The notes under the pieces were generated by a model. That model ran no database searches, was not told the origin of the DNA, and worked only from the letters and a program-made list of their open reading frames with translations. The position numbers and the translations under genes were made by a program. Positions 1-9,539 of a DNA stretch of 35,788 nucleotides are shown piece by piece. The stretch comes from Caulobacteraceae bacterium (GTDB taxonomy: Bacteria > Pseudomonadota > Alphaproteobacteria > Caulobacterales > Caulobacteraceae). The first letter of the stretch is position 1. Each line of letters starts with the position of its first letter. The stretch covers positions 1 to 35,788 of the forward strand of contig PLSW01000102.1 of assembly GCA_003165275.1 (NCBI GenBank), written 5' to 3'.

Positions 1-22
1 TCGGCGTTAGCGCGGGCTGGTA

Positions 23-769
23 TTATTTCCCCAGGGTCATCAGCGCATTCCACGCCTGCCAGCGCATCGGCGGGATGGTGAACAGCGCCCGGTCGACGGC
101 GGCGGCCAGATTGAACAGGGGCACGCCGGCCGGGGTGTTGCGGAATGGGACCGAGCCCGGGGTCACCAGGCCGTAGAAACGCCAGTCGTTGCGCGTGAAG
201 AACTCACCGGCGAGCTTGTAGTCAGCCGCGGTCAGGGGGTGCTCGTCGACGGTGCGCGCCGCCGGGGTGGCCTTGCGGTAGAGGTCGATCAGCACATTGC
301 CCGACAGGGGCTCGCGGAAGACGGCGACGCCCCCCGGCTTCAGCACCCGGGCGATCTCGGCGAACGACCGCCGCGTCTCCAGGTGATGGATGATGCCGAT
401 CCCGAAGACGAAGTCGAAATGGTTGTCGGGAAAGCTGGTGGCGTGGGCGTCCATGACGTCGAAATGGGCGTTGGTCAGCCCCTTGGCCTTGGCCTCGGCG
501 CGGGCGGTCTCAATGGCGACGTCCGAGATGTCGATGCCATGCACCGCCTTGGCGACGGGCGCCAGGCGCAGGGCGTATTCCCCCAGGGCACAGCCATAGT
601 CGAGCACCACCGCATCCCGGCCGTACTGCAGCAGCAGCCGCTCGTATTCGTCGTCGCAGTCGCGGATGGCGAAATAGTACTTGCCCTGGGCGAGGCGGTT
701 TTCGTCGGTGAAGCGGGCGTTGTGGAAATCCCGCTCCCGCTCGATGACGCTCGGATCGTTACGACTCAT
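23..769 (-). CDS. Class I SAM-dependent methyltransferase
   Basis: A 248-residue cytosolic methyltransferase of the Methyltransf_11 type. The SAM-binding motif I reads VVLDYGCALGEYAL, and later strands follow as FDFVFGIGIIHHL and the LKPGG motif before AVFREPL. The open frame extends upstream to 895, but I chose the ATG at 769 because AGGGTGACCCC precedes it and the extra 42 residues look like low-complexity translated leader. The C-terminal 80 residues after the Rossmann core are probably the substrate cap; the methyl acceptor cannot be told. It stands alone, divergent from the enoyl-CoA hydratase operon across about 220 bases in which I see no strong promoter consensus. Confidence 0.85.
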   Translation of the reverse strand: MSRNDPSVIERERDFHNARFTDENRLAQGKYYFAIRDCDDEYERLLLQYGRDAVVLDYGCALGEYALRLAPVAKAVHGIDISDVAIETARAEAKAKGLTNAHFDVMDAHATSFPDNHFDFVFGIGIIHHLETRRSFAEIARVLKPGGVAVFREPLSGNVLIDLYRKATPAARTVDEHPLTAADYKLAGEFFTRNDWRFYGLVTPGSVPFRNTPAGVPLFNLAAAVDRALFTIPPMRWQAWNALMTLGK

Positions 770-991
770 GGGGTCACCCTGGCTGGATCGTGGGCCGGTC
801 GGACACGAAATGGCGAACTCCGTTCGTCGTCGAGATAGGGCTGCAGGGCTGAATTGTCGATTAAGGAACCCGTCTTCGCGGGCGCGGCGAGACAAATGCC
901 GCGGGCGCGGGCGCCTGCGCTTCCCAAGCCCGTCCCCCCGGCCCTATCCTCCCACCGCAAGCCCGGCGCCGACCGGTGCGGGGAGACGCGC

Positions 992-1831
992 ATGGATTTC
1001 CACGAGGTGCTCTACGCCGCCCAAGGCCCGGTCGGGGTGATCACCCTCAACCGGCCGGCCTATCGCAACGCCCAGGGCTACCGGATGTTGGACGAGATCG
1101 ACCAGGCCTTCGCCCTCGCCCGGGCCGACGATGCGGTGCGGGTGGTGATCGTGCGCGGCGCGGGCGGGGTGTTCTCCACCGGCCACGACCTGGGTACGCC
1201 GGAGGGGATGGCCTATCGCGAGGCCCTGGGCGCCAAGCCGGGCATCGAGACCTACGACCAGTTCAAGAAGTACAATCTCGACCTGCTGGTCGGCTGGCGC
1301 AACTTCCCCAAGCCGACCATCGCCATGGTCGAGGGCTACTGCATCTACGCCGGCTGGATGCTGGCCGCGGCCATGGACGTCGTCTTCGCCGCCGAGGACG
1401 CCCAGTTCCTGGCGGGCGTGGTCGAATACATGTCCATCCCCTGGGACATCGGCGTGCGCCGGGCCAAGGAACTGTGCTTCGAGAGCCGCTTCATCACCGC
1501 CCGGGAGGCCGCCGACTACGGCTTCGTCAACCGGGTGCTGGCGCCGGCGGACCTGGAGCGGGAGACCTTCGACTTCGCCCGCCGCGTCGCCCAGAACTCG
1601 CCGGAGGTGCTGCGCTTCGCCAAGATCCACGCCAACAAGGCCCAGGACGCGCAAGGCTTCACCAACGCCCTGGAGGACAGCCTCGGCGACTACCAGGCGA
1701 TGATGTATCTGCCGGGCTCGAACCTGCGCATGGAGGGCGAACGGCGGCTGCTGGCCGTCGATCTCGCCCTGCAAGGCCGCCGCGGCGAAAGGCCCGGGCA
1801 GACCCCCCTCCCCAAGACGAAGGACATCTGA
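992..1831 (+). CDS. Enoyl-CoA hydratase/isomerase family protein
   Basis: A 279-residue crotonase-fold protein that probably hydrates or isomerises an acyl-CoA in the cytosol. The N-terminal VGVITLNRP strand, the first oxyanion-hole loop around [10 protein letters not shown] and the second around [10 protein letters not shown] are present; the usual triple glycine of the second loop is reduced to AGW. The region after [10 protein letters not shown] takes the place of the catalytic-glutamate segment. The ATG at 992 follows GGGGAGACGCGC, a good ribosome binding site; the frame is open back to 854 but those residues are not crotonase-like. It is the first gene of an operon with the AcuI-type reductase one base downstream, which suggests a short-chain acyl-CoA route. 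Exact substrate is not deducible. Confidence 0.9.
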   Translation: MDFHEVLYAAQGPVGVITLNRPAYRNAQGYRMLDEIDQAFALARADDAVRVVIVRGAGGVFSTGHDLGTPEGMAYREALGAKPGIETYDQFKKYNLDLLVGWRNFPKPTIAMVEGYCIYAGWMLAAAMDVVFAAEDAQFLAGVVEYMSIPWDIGVRRAKELCFESRFITAREAADYGFVNRVLAPADLERETFDFARRVAQNSPEVLRFAKIHANKAQDAQGFTNALEDSLGDYQAMMYLPGSNLRMEGERRLLAVDLALQGRRGERPGQTPLPKTKDI

Positions 1832-1832
1832 A

Positions 1833-2828
<996 letters not shown>

Positions 2829-2854
2829 CGACGCCCAGACAGAAGGAGACGGCC

Positions 2855-3748
2855 ATGGCCGACGATGCGCGCGAAATCACCGCCGCCCATGAGATCATCC
2901 GGCTGTGGCCTGACGGAGCGCCGTCGCCCCTCGGCGGGGTCGGCCCGGAGTCTGAATTTCGCCAGGACGCCTGCGGGGTCGAGACGACCATGCTGCGCAA
3001 CGTCTCCGATCCGACCCTGACCGTCTTTCGCCCGAGGCCGGGCCGGGCCAACGGCGTCGGCGTCATCGTCTGCCCCGGCGGCGGCTGGCGGATTCTGGCC
3101 TGGGAGCACGAGGGGGTCGACCTGGCGAACTGGCTGGCCGAACGCGGCTACACCGCCTTCCTGCTGAAATATCGTCTGGGCGCCACCCCGCCCGATCCCG
3201 CCGCCTTCGCCGAGGCCAGCGCCAAGATGGCCGAACAGAGCTGGGACGGCGTCCCCGCCGCCCTGGCGCCGCGGCGCATCGCCGACCTGATCGACGACGA
3301 GGCCTTCCGGCGCATGCGCGCGGTCGCCAGCGAGGACGGCCGCCGCGCCCTCGCCGTGGTCCGCGAGGGCGCCGCCGGCTTCGGCGTCGACCCCGGCCGG
3401 ATCGGCATGGTCGGATTTTCCGCCGGCGCCTTCCTCACCGCCGACGTGGCGATGCAGCCCGGGGGCGCGCCCCTGGCCTTCGCCGCCCCCATCTACGGCG
3501 GCGAGACCGGCGGGCGTCCGGTCCCCGCCGACGCCCCGCCCCTCTTCACCTGCATCGCCCAGGACGACCGAATGCTGTTCAAGGTGGTGGAGGGCCTCTA
3601 CGCCGACTGGTCCAACGCCGATCGCCCGGCGGACCTGCACATCTTCGCCCGCGGCGGCCACGGATTCGGCATGGTCAGGCGCGGCCTGCCCGTCGACCGC
3701 TGGATCGACCTGTTCGGCGACTGGCTGGTGGATCGGGGATTTGGGTAG
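2855..3748 (+). CDS. Alpha/beta hydrolase (BD-FAE / acetyl-esterase-like)
   Basis: A 297-residue alpha/beta hydrolase without an evident signal peptide. The oxyanion segment is CPGGGW at 73-78, the nucleophile elbow is GFSAG with Ser189, and the likely acid and base are Asp237 or Asp238 (QDDRM) and His269 (GGHGFG). This resembles sugar-ester or xylan acetyl esterases of the BD-FAE group. The ATG at 2855 is preceded by AGAAGGAGA, a near-perfect ribosome binding site, so the upstream in-frame extension is rejected. It lies 26 bases after acuI on the same strand and may be the last gene of that operon, although its function has no obvious link to acyl-CoA chemistry. Confidence 0.85.
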   Translation: MADDAREITAAHEIIRLWPDGAPSPLGGVGPESEFRQDACGVETTMLRNVSDPTLTVFRPRPGRANGVGVIVCPGGGWRILAWEHEGVDLANWLAERGYTAFLLKYRLGATPPDPAAFAEASAKMAEQSWDGVPAALAPRRIADLIDDEAFRRMRAVASEDGRRALAVVREGAAGFGVDPGRIGMVGFSAGAFLTADVAMQPGGAPLAFAAPIYGGETGGRPVPADAPPLFTCIAQDDRMLFKVVEGLYADWSNADRPADLHIFARGGHGFGMVRRGLPVDRWIDLFGDWLVDRGFG

Positions 3749-3758
3749 GGAACTCCTT

Positions 3759-3784
3759 CTCCTCCCCCATTCATGGGGGAGGAG
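3759..3784. terminator. Perfect 12-bp inverted repeat between convergent genes
   Basis: CTCCTCCCCCAT and its exact complement ATGGGGGAGGAG are separated by two bases and lie between the convergent hydrolase (ends 3748) and transglutaminase (ends 3796). The hairpin can form in both transcripts, so it is a plausible bidirectional transcription stop, but neither side has a T-tract. Its sequence also resembles dispersed intergenic palindromes common in alphaproteobacteria. Confidence 0.55.
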
Positions 3785-3795
3785 CGCGAAGCGCC

Positions 3796-4605
3796 CTACG
3801 CCTCCGGCAGTTCGTCGGTGATCACGTCGAACCCGGTCATCAACGCGTCCCCGAAGCTGGTGATGATCGCCGCGTCGGTGGCGTCGCGGCCGTGGGCCAT
3901 CAGGATGCGGCCGATGCGCGGCTTGTTGTGGCGCGCGTCCATGGTGCGCCAAGCGCCGTCCAGCCAGACCTCGAACCAGGCGCTGAAGTCCATCGGCAGC
4001 ACCAGGGGCACGCCGATATCGCCCAGATAGCCGGTGCAATAGCGGGCGGGGATGTTCATGCAGCGGCAGAGGGTGATCGCCAGATGCGCGTAGTCGCGGC
4101 AGACCCCCAACTGCTCGTCGTGGGCGTCGAGGGCCGACTTGGTCGGCCGGGCGTGCTGGTAGCCGAAGGTGATCCGCTGGTGGGCGTAGTTGACGATCGC
4201 CTGCACCCGGGGCCAGCCGAGGGGGGTCTGGCCGAACAACGACCAGGCCAGGTCGCTCATCTTGTCGGTCTCGCAATAGCGGCTGCCGAGCAGGAACACG
4301 ATCACGTCGTCCGGCAGATCCTCGACCGCCGACTGGCGCGCATGGGGGAAAATGGGATCGAGAACACCGGGGTCGCGGATGATGAAATCCGAAGACAGCA
4401 CCGTGCGTCCGGCCGGCAGCAGGGTGCGGCTGCAGAGGTTGCCGAAGCCGTCCACGTATTGGCTGATCGGCGCGCCGCTGTCGGCGGTGAGCACATCGGG
4501 GGTTTCCAGGTCCGCCGCGCGGCTGGGATGCACGCTCAGCATCATCAGCAGGGGGGACGGCGCCGCACAGTCATAGGTGATGCGATAGCCGGCACGAATG
4601 CGCAT
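3796..4605 (-). CDS. Transglutaminase-like family protein
   Basis: A 269-residue protein with an N-terminal beta domain and a transglutaminase/protease-like core. The nucleophile segment is GVCRDYAH (Cys169) and the acid position is MDARHN (Asp223). The place where the catalytic histidine is often found, before AWFEV, is Ser208. Such proteins are usually predicted cytosolic cysteine proteases or amidases. Downstream IGRILMAHGRDATD is a conserved tail of this subfamily. The gene follows a second transglutaminase-like gene by 28 bases on the same strand, and the pair probably forms an operon. No signal peptide is visible. Substrate unknown. Confidence 0.85.
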   Translation of the reverse strand: MRIRAGYRITYDCAAPSPLLMMLSVHPSRAADLETPDVLTADSGAPISQYVDGFGNLCSRTLLPAGRTVLSSDFIIRDPGVLDPIFPHARQSAVEDLPDDVIVFLLGSRYCETDKMSDLAWSLFGQTPLGWPRVQAIVNYAHQRITFGYQHARPTKSALDAHDEQLGVCRDYAHLAITLCRCMNIPARYCTGYLGDIGVPLVLPMDFSAWFEVWLDGAWRTMDARHNKPRIGRILMAHGRDATDAAIITSFGDALMTGFDVITDELPEA

Positions 4606-4633
4606 GGGGTGTGTTTCCTGACCAGCTAGGGGT

Positions 4634-5599
4634 TCAGGACAACGCCCGCTTGGCCGTTCGGTTGCTGTCCTTGCGCAGTTGAAGTGTCTCGAGCGCCGCG
4701 GGGGGCGTCTCGTCCTCCGCAGTCACCTCCACCTCGACCTCCATGTCCATGAAATCCTCCGCCTCTCCCGAATAAGCGCCCCATAGGGGCGCCGCCTGGC
4801 GCGGGTCGCGGGCGATGGCCACCCGGATCAGGTCGGCGTTGCCGACGATGCCGTTGGTGGGGTCGAACTCGACCCAGCCACAGGCCGGCAGATAGACCCG
4901 CACCCAGGCGTGGGTGTGCCCGCCGCCGACCCGGGTCAGGCCGCCCACGCTGAGGGGCGGCGAATAGATGTAGCCGGAGACGAATTGCGCCGGCAGGCCC
5001 AGGCTGCGCACCGCCTCCATCAGCAGTAGGGCGAAATCCCGGCAGGCGCCCGACTTCAGCGCCAGGGTCTCCGCCGGACTCTGCGGCGAGCCGAAGAGCC
5101 GCGTCGCGTAACGGAAATCGGCGTGGATGGACTGGGTGATCTCCGCCAGCAGCGACTGCAGGCTGGTGCGGCCCCGGTGGCGCACGAACCCCCGCGCCCA
5201 GGCCTCGACCACCCCGTCGGGATCGGCGTATTGCCGCTCCATGGACCGGGTGAGGTCCGGCAGATCCTCGACGCTGTAGGTCGCCGGCAAGGTCGCGTCA
5301 TAGGGCTCGATGCCCCCGTCCACGTCCGCGAAGGCCGGCAGGGGTGAGTGCTCCAGCCGCACCCGGCTGTCGAACACCAGTTCCTTGGTCGGCGCCCCGA
5401 ACCGCGCGACGCCCACACAGTTGCCGAAGACGTCGTGAAGGTTACGCAGGTAGGTCGGCTCGGGCGAAATCGTCACGCTCGACGACAGCAGCCGCTGGTC
5501 GTAACTCTCCAGCGGCCGCAGCATCATCCGGTGTTCGCCAAGTCCCACCGGCCTGCGATATCGGTAGCGGGTGAGATGGCGGATCGAGAGGATAGGCAT
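4634..5599 (-). CDS. Transglutaminase-like protein with N-terminal BTLCP-type domain
   Basis: A 321-residue protein starting with the ISIRHLTRYRY-like beta domain (here LSIRHLTRYRY, residues 4-14) typical of bacterial transglutaminase-like cysteine proteinases. The core has a complete triad: Cys in SGACRDFA, His in GGHTHAWV and Asp in VEFDPTNG. The C-terminal tail is acidic, with MDMEVEVEVTAED. In other bacteria such genes cluster with circularly permuted ATP-grasp and alpha-E genes; those are not seen here. The start codon at 5597-5599 shares a base with the proposed TTG start of the divergent gene. It leads into the second transglutaminase-like gene. Confidence 0.88.
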   Translation of the reverse strand: MPILSIRHLTRYRYRRPVGLGEHRMMLRPLESYDQRLLSSSVTISPEPTYLRNLHDVFGNCVGVARFGAPTKELVFDSRVRLEHSPLPAFADVDGGIEPYDATLPATYSVEDLPDLTRSMERQYADPDGVVEAWARGFVRHRGRTSLQSLLAEITQSIHADFRYATRLFGSPQSPAETLALKSGACRDFALLLMEAVRSLGLPAQFVSGYIYSPPLSVGGLTRVGGGHTHAWVRVYLPACGWVEFDPTNGIVGNADLIRVAIARDPRQAAPLWGAYSGEAEDFMDMEVEVEVTAEDETPPAALETLQLRKDSNRTAKRALS

Positions 5600-6402
5600 T
5601 GGCTAAGGTTGCGGTTGATTTGACGGGCGCGTCCAGCGACCTCCTTGTCGCGGGGGACCCCGACCCGGTCGTTGCCGCTAATCTGGGCGGCGTTTCGCCG
5701 TTGGTGTTGCTGGGAGATCACGCCGGCCGCGCCATTCCGACGCAGCTGGGCCGTCTCGGCCTGGTCGCCGCGGAACTCGACCGGCATATCGCCTGGGACA
5801 TCGGCGTGGCCGGCCTGGGCGCAAACCTCGCCGCCCGCCTGGACGCTGCCCTGATTCGCCAGCGCTATTCGCGGCTGGTGATCGACTGCAATCGCGGTCC
5901 TGGCCGCCCTGGCTCCATCGCCGAGATCAGCGACGAGACGCCCATCCCCGGCAATCTGGGCCTGAGCCCCGCTGCCGCCGCGGCGCGGGAGGCCGCCATC
6001 TTCCGCCCCTACCACGCCCGCATCGCGGCCGAACTCGACGCTCGGTCCGCCGGGGGCCGACCCTCGATCCTGGTGTCCCTGCACAGCTTCACCCCCGTCC
6101 TGGGCGCCCACCGGCCCTGGCGGTTCGGCGTTCTGCATCGGCATGAGTCCGACTTCTCCCGGGCCATGCTGACCGCCCTCCAGCGGACCGAGGGTGACGC
6201 GGTCGGCGACAACCAGCCCTACGCCATGGACGGGACCGACTTCACCATTCCCCACCACGCCGACCCCAGAGGACTAGACTATCTCGAGCTTGAGGTGCGC
6301 CAGGACCTCATCGCGACCGCCGATCAACAGGACCAGATCGCCGAAATCGTCGCCGAGGCGCTCCTCCAGGCTCTGGCCGCCGCCCCGCCGAGGGCGGCCT
6401 GA
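5599..6402 (+). CDS. N-formylglutamate amidohydrolase family protein
   Basis: A protein of up to 267 residues matching the FGase family: GDHAGRAIP near the N-terminus, DRHIAWDIG, the VIDCNRGPGRP segment, LVSLHSFTP and the YLELEVRQDLI segment near the C-terminus. Known enzymes hydrolyse N-formyl-L-glutamate to formate and glutamate in histidine breakdown, but no hut gene is nearby. No in-frame ATG precedes the conserved core. TTG 5599 has GAGAGGA seven bases upstream and is the most likely start; TTG 5620 is an alternative. The stop overlaps the ATG of the downstream oxidase by one base, so the two are cotranslated. Confidence 0.85.
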   Translation: MAKVAVDLTGASSDLLVAGDPDPVVAANLGGVSPLVLLGDHAGRAIPTQLGRLGLVAAELDRHIAWDIGVAGLGANLAARLDAALIRQRYSRLVIDCNRGPGRPGSIAEISDETPIPGNLGLSPAAAAAREAAIFRPYHARIAAELDARSAGGRPSILVSLHSFTPVLGAHRPWRFGVLHRHESDFSRAMLTALQRTEGDAVGDNQPYAMDGTDFTIPHHADPRGLDYLELEVRQDLIATADQQDQIAEIVAEALLQALAAAPPRAA

Positions 6403-7532
6403 TGGCGACCTACGACGTCGCCGTCGTCGGCCTGGGCGCCATGGGCGGGGCGGCCATCTATGACCTGGCCGCCCGCGGCCAGCGGGTGATCGGCCTGGAC
6501 CGTTTCCCCGCCGACCACACCCGGGGCTCCTCCCACGGGGAAAGCCGGATCATCCGCCTCGCCTATTTCGAGCACCCCGACTACGTGCCCCTGCTGCGCC
6601 TGGCCTACCGCAACTGGCGGGCCCTGGAGGCGGACACCGGCCAGGCCGTTCTGCTCACCACGGGAATTGTCGAGGCCGGGCCGCCGGGATCGTCGATCGT
6701 CGCCGGCTCCCTGGCCTCCTCCATGGAGCACGGCATCGCGCACACGGTGCTGGACGCCGCCCAGGTCGCCGCCCGATTTCCCGCCCTCACCCTGCCCCAG
6801 GACTGGACCGCGGTGTTCCAGCCCGACGCGGGCATCCTCGCCCCCGAGCGAATCCTCGCCCTGCATGTGGCCGCGGCCAAGGCCCAGGGCGCCGAGGTGC
6901 TTGAGGGCGCCGCGGTGACCGCGGTTCGCGACCGGGGCGGCTCGGTTCAGCTGACCCTGGCGGACGGCTCGACCGTCACCGCCGGCGCCGTGGTGATCGC
7001 CGCGGGCGGCTGGATCGGCGAGCTTGCGCCCCAGCTGGCCCCGCACCTGCGGCTGACGCGACAGGCCCTGGTCTGGTTCCAGCCGCGCCGGCCCGCGCTT
7101 GTCACGCCGGATCGCCTTCCGATCTTCATGCTGGATGACCCGCGGACGGTCACCTACGGCTTCCCCGACTGGTGCGGGACCGGCGTCAAGGCCGCTTCCC
7201 ACGACGCGGGGCGGCGGCTGAACTCCGCCGACGCCGCCGCCCAGGACGCGGACGCCGCCGACGCCGAGCAGATCACCGAGGTGCTGGAAGACCTCCTCCC
7301 GGCCGCGGCTGGTCCCGCGCGCCAGATGGCGACCTGCTTCTACACCCGCACCCCCGACGAGCATTTCATCCTCGGCCCGTCGCCGGACTCGGCGCGGATC
7401 ATCCTCGCCTCTCCCTGCTCCGGCCACGGCTTCAAGTTCGCCAGCATCATCGGCGAGATCCTGGCCGATCTTTCCACGACAGGGACCACCGACAAGCCCA
7501 TCGGGCTGTTTTCGCCCACGCGGTTCGGCTGA
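6402..7532 (+). CDS. solA: N-methyl-tryptophan / sarcosine oxidase-type flavoprotein
   Basis: A 376-residue FAD-dependent amine oxidase of the monomeric sarcosine oxidase / SolA family, which oxidises N-methyl amino acids to amino acid, formaldehyde and hydrogen peroxide. The dinucleotide motif GLGAMGGAA (10-18), the TRGSSHGESRIIR flavin segment (40-52), Cys312 in CFYTRTPDEHF (the family's covalent flavin site) and CSGHGFKF (339-346) are all present. It overlaps the N-formylglutamate amidohydrolase by one base (TGATG). The pairing suggests one-carbon release from N-substituted amino acids, with the hydrolase acting on N-formyl compounds; this is inferred from adjacency only. Confidence 0.87.
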   Translation: MATYDVAVVGLGAMGGAAIYDLAARGQRVIGLDRFPADHTRGSSHGESRIIRLAYFEHPDYVPLLRLAYRNWRALEADTGQAVLLTTGIVEAGPPGSSIVAGSLASSMEHGIAHTVLDAAQVAARFPALTLPQDWTAVFQPDAGILAPERILALHVAAAKAQGAEVLEGAAVTAVRDRGGSVQLTLADGSTVTAGAVVIAAGGWIGELAPQLAPHLRLTRQALVWFQPRRPALVTPDRLPIFMLDDPRTVTYGFPDWCGTGVKAASHDAGRRLNSADAAAQDADAADAEQITEVLEDLLPAAAGPARQMATCFYTRTPDEHFILGPSPDSARIILASPCSGHGFKFASIIGEILADLSTTGTTDKPIGLFSPTRFG

Positions 7533-7546
7533 GCGCGCAGCCCGGC

Positions 7547-8290
7547 CTAAGCCAGGTAGTCGTGCAGCACCCGCCCGTACGGCAGCACGAAGTCGACGAT
7601 CTGGTGCCGGGCGCCGACGATGCGCTTTACCGGCAAGTCGGCCACCCGGCAGTTCACGTGCGGAATCAGATGCAGCCGCGCCTCCCCCTCCCAGGCCCCG
7701 TGGACATGAATGTCCGTCAGATTATAGCCGACCAGCTGGGCCACCTTGGGTCCGCCGGTCACATCAGGCAGCAGTTTCAGGTTGACGTTCAGCTTGGCGA
7801 TCCCGTTGGCGACCGTATCCAGTTGGTCTTCCAGGCTGCGCGGCTTGAACGGCATGGTGCCCATGGCCACCCGCTCCTCGTCGTAGTGCAGGGTGCCGGT
7901 GAGGGTGTCCTTGATCACCTTCAGCCGCGGCACCCCGTACTTCTTGGGAAACCCCCAGATCTCGCGCCCGCCGGTGATCGGCGGCTCGTCGTCCAGGTAC
8001 ATCTGGACCGAGAAGTTGCAGGGCTCGCCGTTGAAGAGGGCGAGCGCGCCTGTGCCGCTCTCCTCGTAGTCGCCGAAGCCGGAGGCGTCCGGCATCTTCA
8101 TCCACTCGTAATAGGCCAGGTTGCCGGGGGCGGGCCCCAGCGGCTCCGGCAGGGCCGCGCGCAGGGCGTCCGCGTCGGTCTCATAGGTGATGATCAGGTA
8201 TTCCCGCTTGATGAAGCGGAACGGGCCGCGCGGATAGCTGGGGGCGAAGGCCGGCATCGACGGCGTTGCCAGGATTTCATCGCGGGTCAT
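7547..8290 (-). CDS. Acetoacetate decarboxylase family protein
   Basis: A 247-residue ADC-family protein. The Schiff-base motif GGREIWGFPKKYG carries Lys116 and Lys117, matching the catalytic and pKa-lowering lysine pair of clostridial Adc. YLIITYETDADALRAALPEPL at the N-terminus is typical of the family. Known enzymes decarboxylate acetoacetate to acetone; many relatives act on other keto acids. It lies 60 bases downstream of an Old Yellow Enzyme homologue on the same strand and is convergent with solA, with only 14 bases between their stops. Function at family level is secure, the natural substrate is not. Confidence 0.9.
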   Translation of the reverse strand: MTRDEILATPSMPAFAPSYPRGPFRFIKREYLIITYETDADALRAALPEPLGPAPGNLAYYEWMKMPDASGFGDYEESGTGALALFNGEPCNFSVQMYLDDEPPITGGREIWGFPKKYGVPRLKVIKDTLTGTLHYDEERVAMGTMPFKPRSLEDQLDTVANGIAKLNVNLKLLPDVTGGPKVAQLVGYNLTDIHVHGAWEGEARLHLIPHVNCRVADLPVKRIVGARHQIVDFVLPYGRVLHDYLA

Positions 8291-8350
8291 GGGCTGAGAC
8301 TTCCGGTGGGGGACGGGTCTTCAGCCTAGAGCAGGTCTGTGGCGCGGCGC

Positions 8351-9445
8351 CTATTCCGCGGCGACCGGTTCGGCCACAAACCCCCTCCAGCTCGCCATAT
8401 AGTCGATGAAGGCCGGCCCGAGGCCTTCCTGCCGCAGGTGCTCCCGCGTCACCGGAATTCGCGCCGGCGTGAAGGCTGGGTCCGCCGCCCGCAGCGGGAA
8501 GTCGTGGTTGAGGATGGCGGCGCGGCCGAGCAGCACGAAGTCGGCGCCGGCGGACAGCATGTCGGCGGCGATCCGCGGGGTGCTGACCTTGCCGGCGACG
8601 CCGAGACGCACCGCGCCGCGGGTAAGCTCGGTGAAATAGGCCATCAGCGGCCTGCCCTTGAACGCCGCCTCTTCCGGTTCCTTGGCAACGTCCCACAGGG
8701 ACATGTCGAGGTAGTCGATGGCGCCGGCGGTCATCAGCGCCTGGGCCAGATCGCGGATATCCGCGAGCCGCAGGCCGAACCGTTCCGGCGATAGGCGCAG
8801 GCCGATGGAAAAGTCCGGGCGGCAGCGGCCGCGGACGCCCTCAATGACCTCCCAGAGGATGCGCGCGCGCCCCGCCGCGTCGCCGCCGTAGCGGTCGTCC
8901 CGGCGATTGATCTCCGGGCTGAGGAACTGGCTGAGCACATAGCCGTGGGCGCCGTGAATCTCGACCCCGTCGAAACCGGCCCGTTCGGCCCGGAGGGCGG
9001 CGGCGACGAAGGCCTCCACCAATGCCTCGGCCTCGCCCAGGCTCAGGCCCCGCGCCTTGAACTCGTCGTTGTCGGACGGGCAGACCGGCTGGCCGCCGAT
9101 CAACTCGGCGGGCGAGCGCATGCCGGCGTGGTGCAACTGGACCACGGCGAGGCTGTTCTCCGCCTTGATGGCGGCGGCCAGTCGCGTCAGGCCGGGCAGG
9201 TGATCGTCGGAGAAGACGCCGAGCTGGCCCGGGAACCCCTGCCCTTCGCGCTGGACATGCGCCGCGCAGGTCATGGTCAGGCCGAACCCGCCCTTGGCCC
9301 GCAGGGTCAGCCAATGAAACTCGTCGTCCGAGAGCGTCCCGTCCGCATGGCTCTGCAGATTGGTCAGCGGCGCCAGCATGAAGCGGTTCTTCATCGCCGG
9401 GCCGTGGCTGAAGGTGAGCGGCTGAAAGAGGCTCGAAAGGGACAT
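8351..9445 (-). CDS. NADH:flavin oxidoreductase, Old Yellow Enzyme family
   Basis: A TIM-barrel FMN enzyme of about 364 residues. Landmarks are LFQPLTF...MKNRFMLAPLTN at the N-terminus, VVQLHHAGMRS, the GFDGVEIHGAHGYVLSQFLSP active-site block followed by NRRDDRYGG, and GADFVLLGRAAI near the C-terminus. The frame stays open to 9490. I prefer ATG 9445 because homologues start about three residues before the LFQP motif; ATG 9454 and ATG 9484 are alternatives, and none has a strong ribosome binding site. Such enzymes reduce activated C=C bonds of enones or enoyl-CoAs. It probably shares a transcript with the acetoacetate decarboxylase downstream. Confidence 0.88.
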   Translation of the reverse strand: MSLSSLFQPLTFSHGPAMKNRFMLAPLTNLQSHADGTLSDDEFHWLTLRAKGGFGLTMTCAAHVQREGQGFPGQLGVFSDDHLPGLTRLAAAIKAENSLAVVQLHHAGMRSPAELIGGQPVCPSDNDEFKARGLSLGEAEALVEAFVAAALRAERAGFDGVEIHGAHGYVLSQFLSPEINRRDDRYGGDAAGRARILWEVIEGVRGRCRPDFSIGLRLSPERFGLRLADIRDLAQALMTAGAIDYLDMSLWDVAKEPEEAAFKGRPLMAYFTELTRGAVRLGVAGKVSTPRIAADMLSAGADFVLLGRAAILNHDFPLRAADPAFTPARIPVTREHLRQEGLGPAFIDYMASWRGFVAEPVAAE

Positions 9446-9539
9446 GGCGTTCATCGTGGCTGTCGGCGTCTCGGGCGACGCCATCGCCAAGCTCTTACCC
9501 GACCGCGTCGAAGGGCGACAAGGCCATCCGGGAAGGCCC

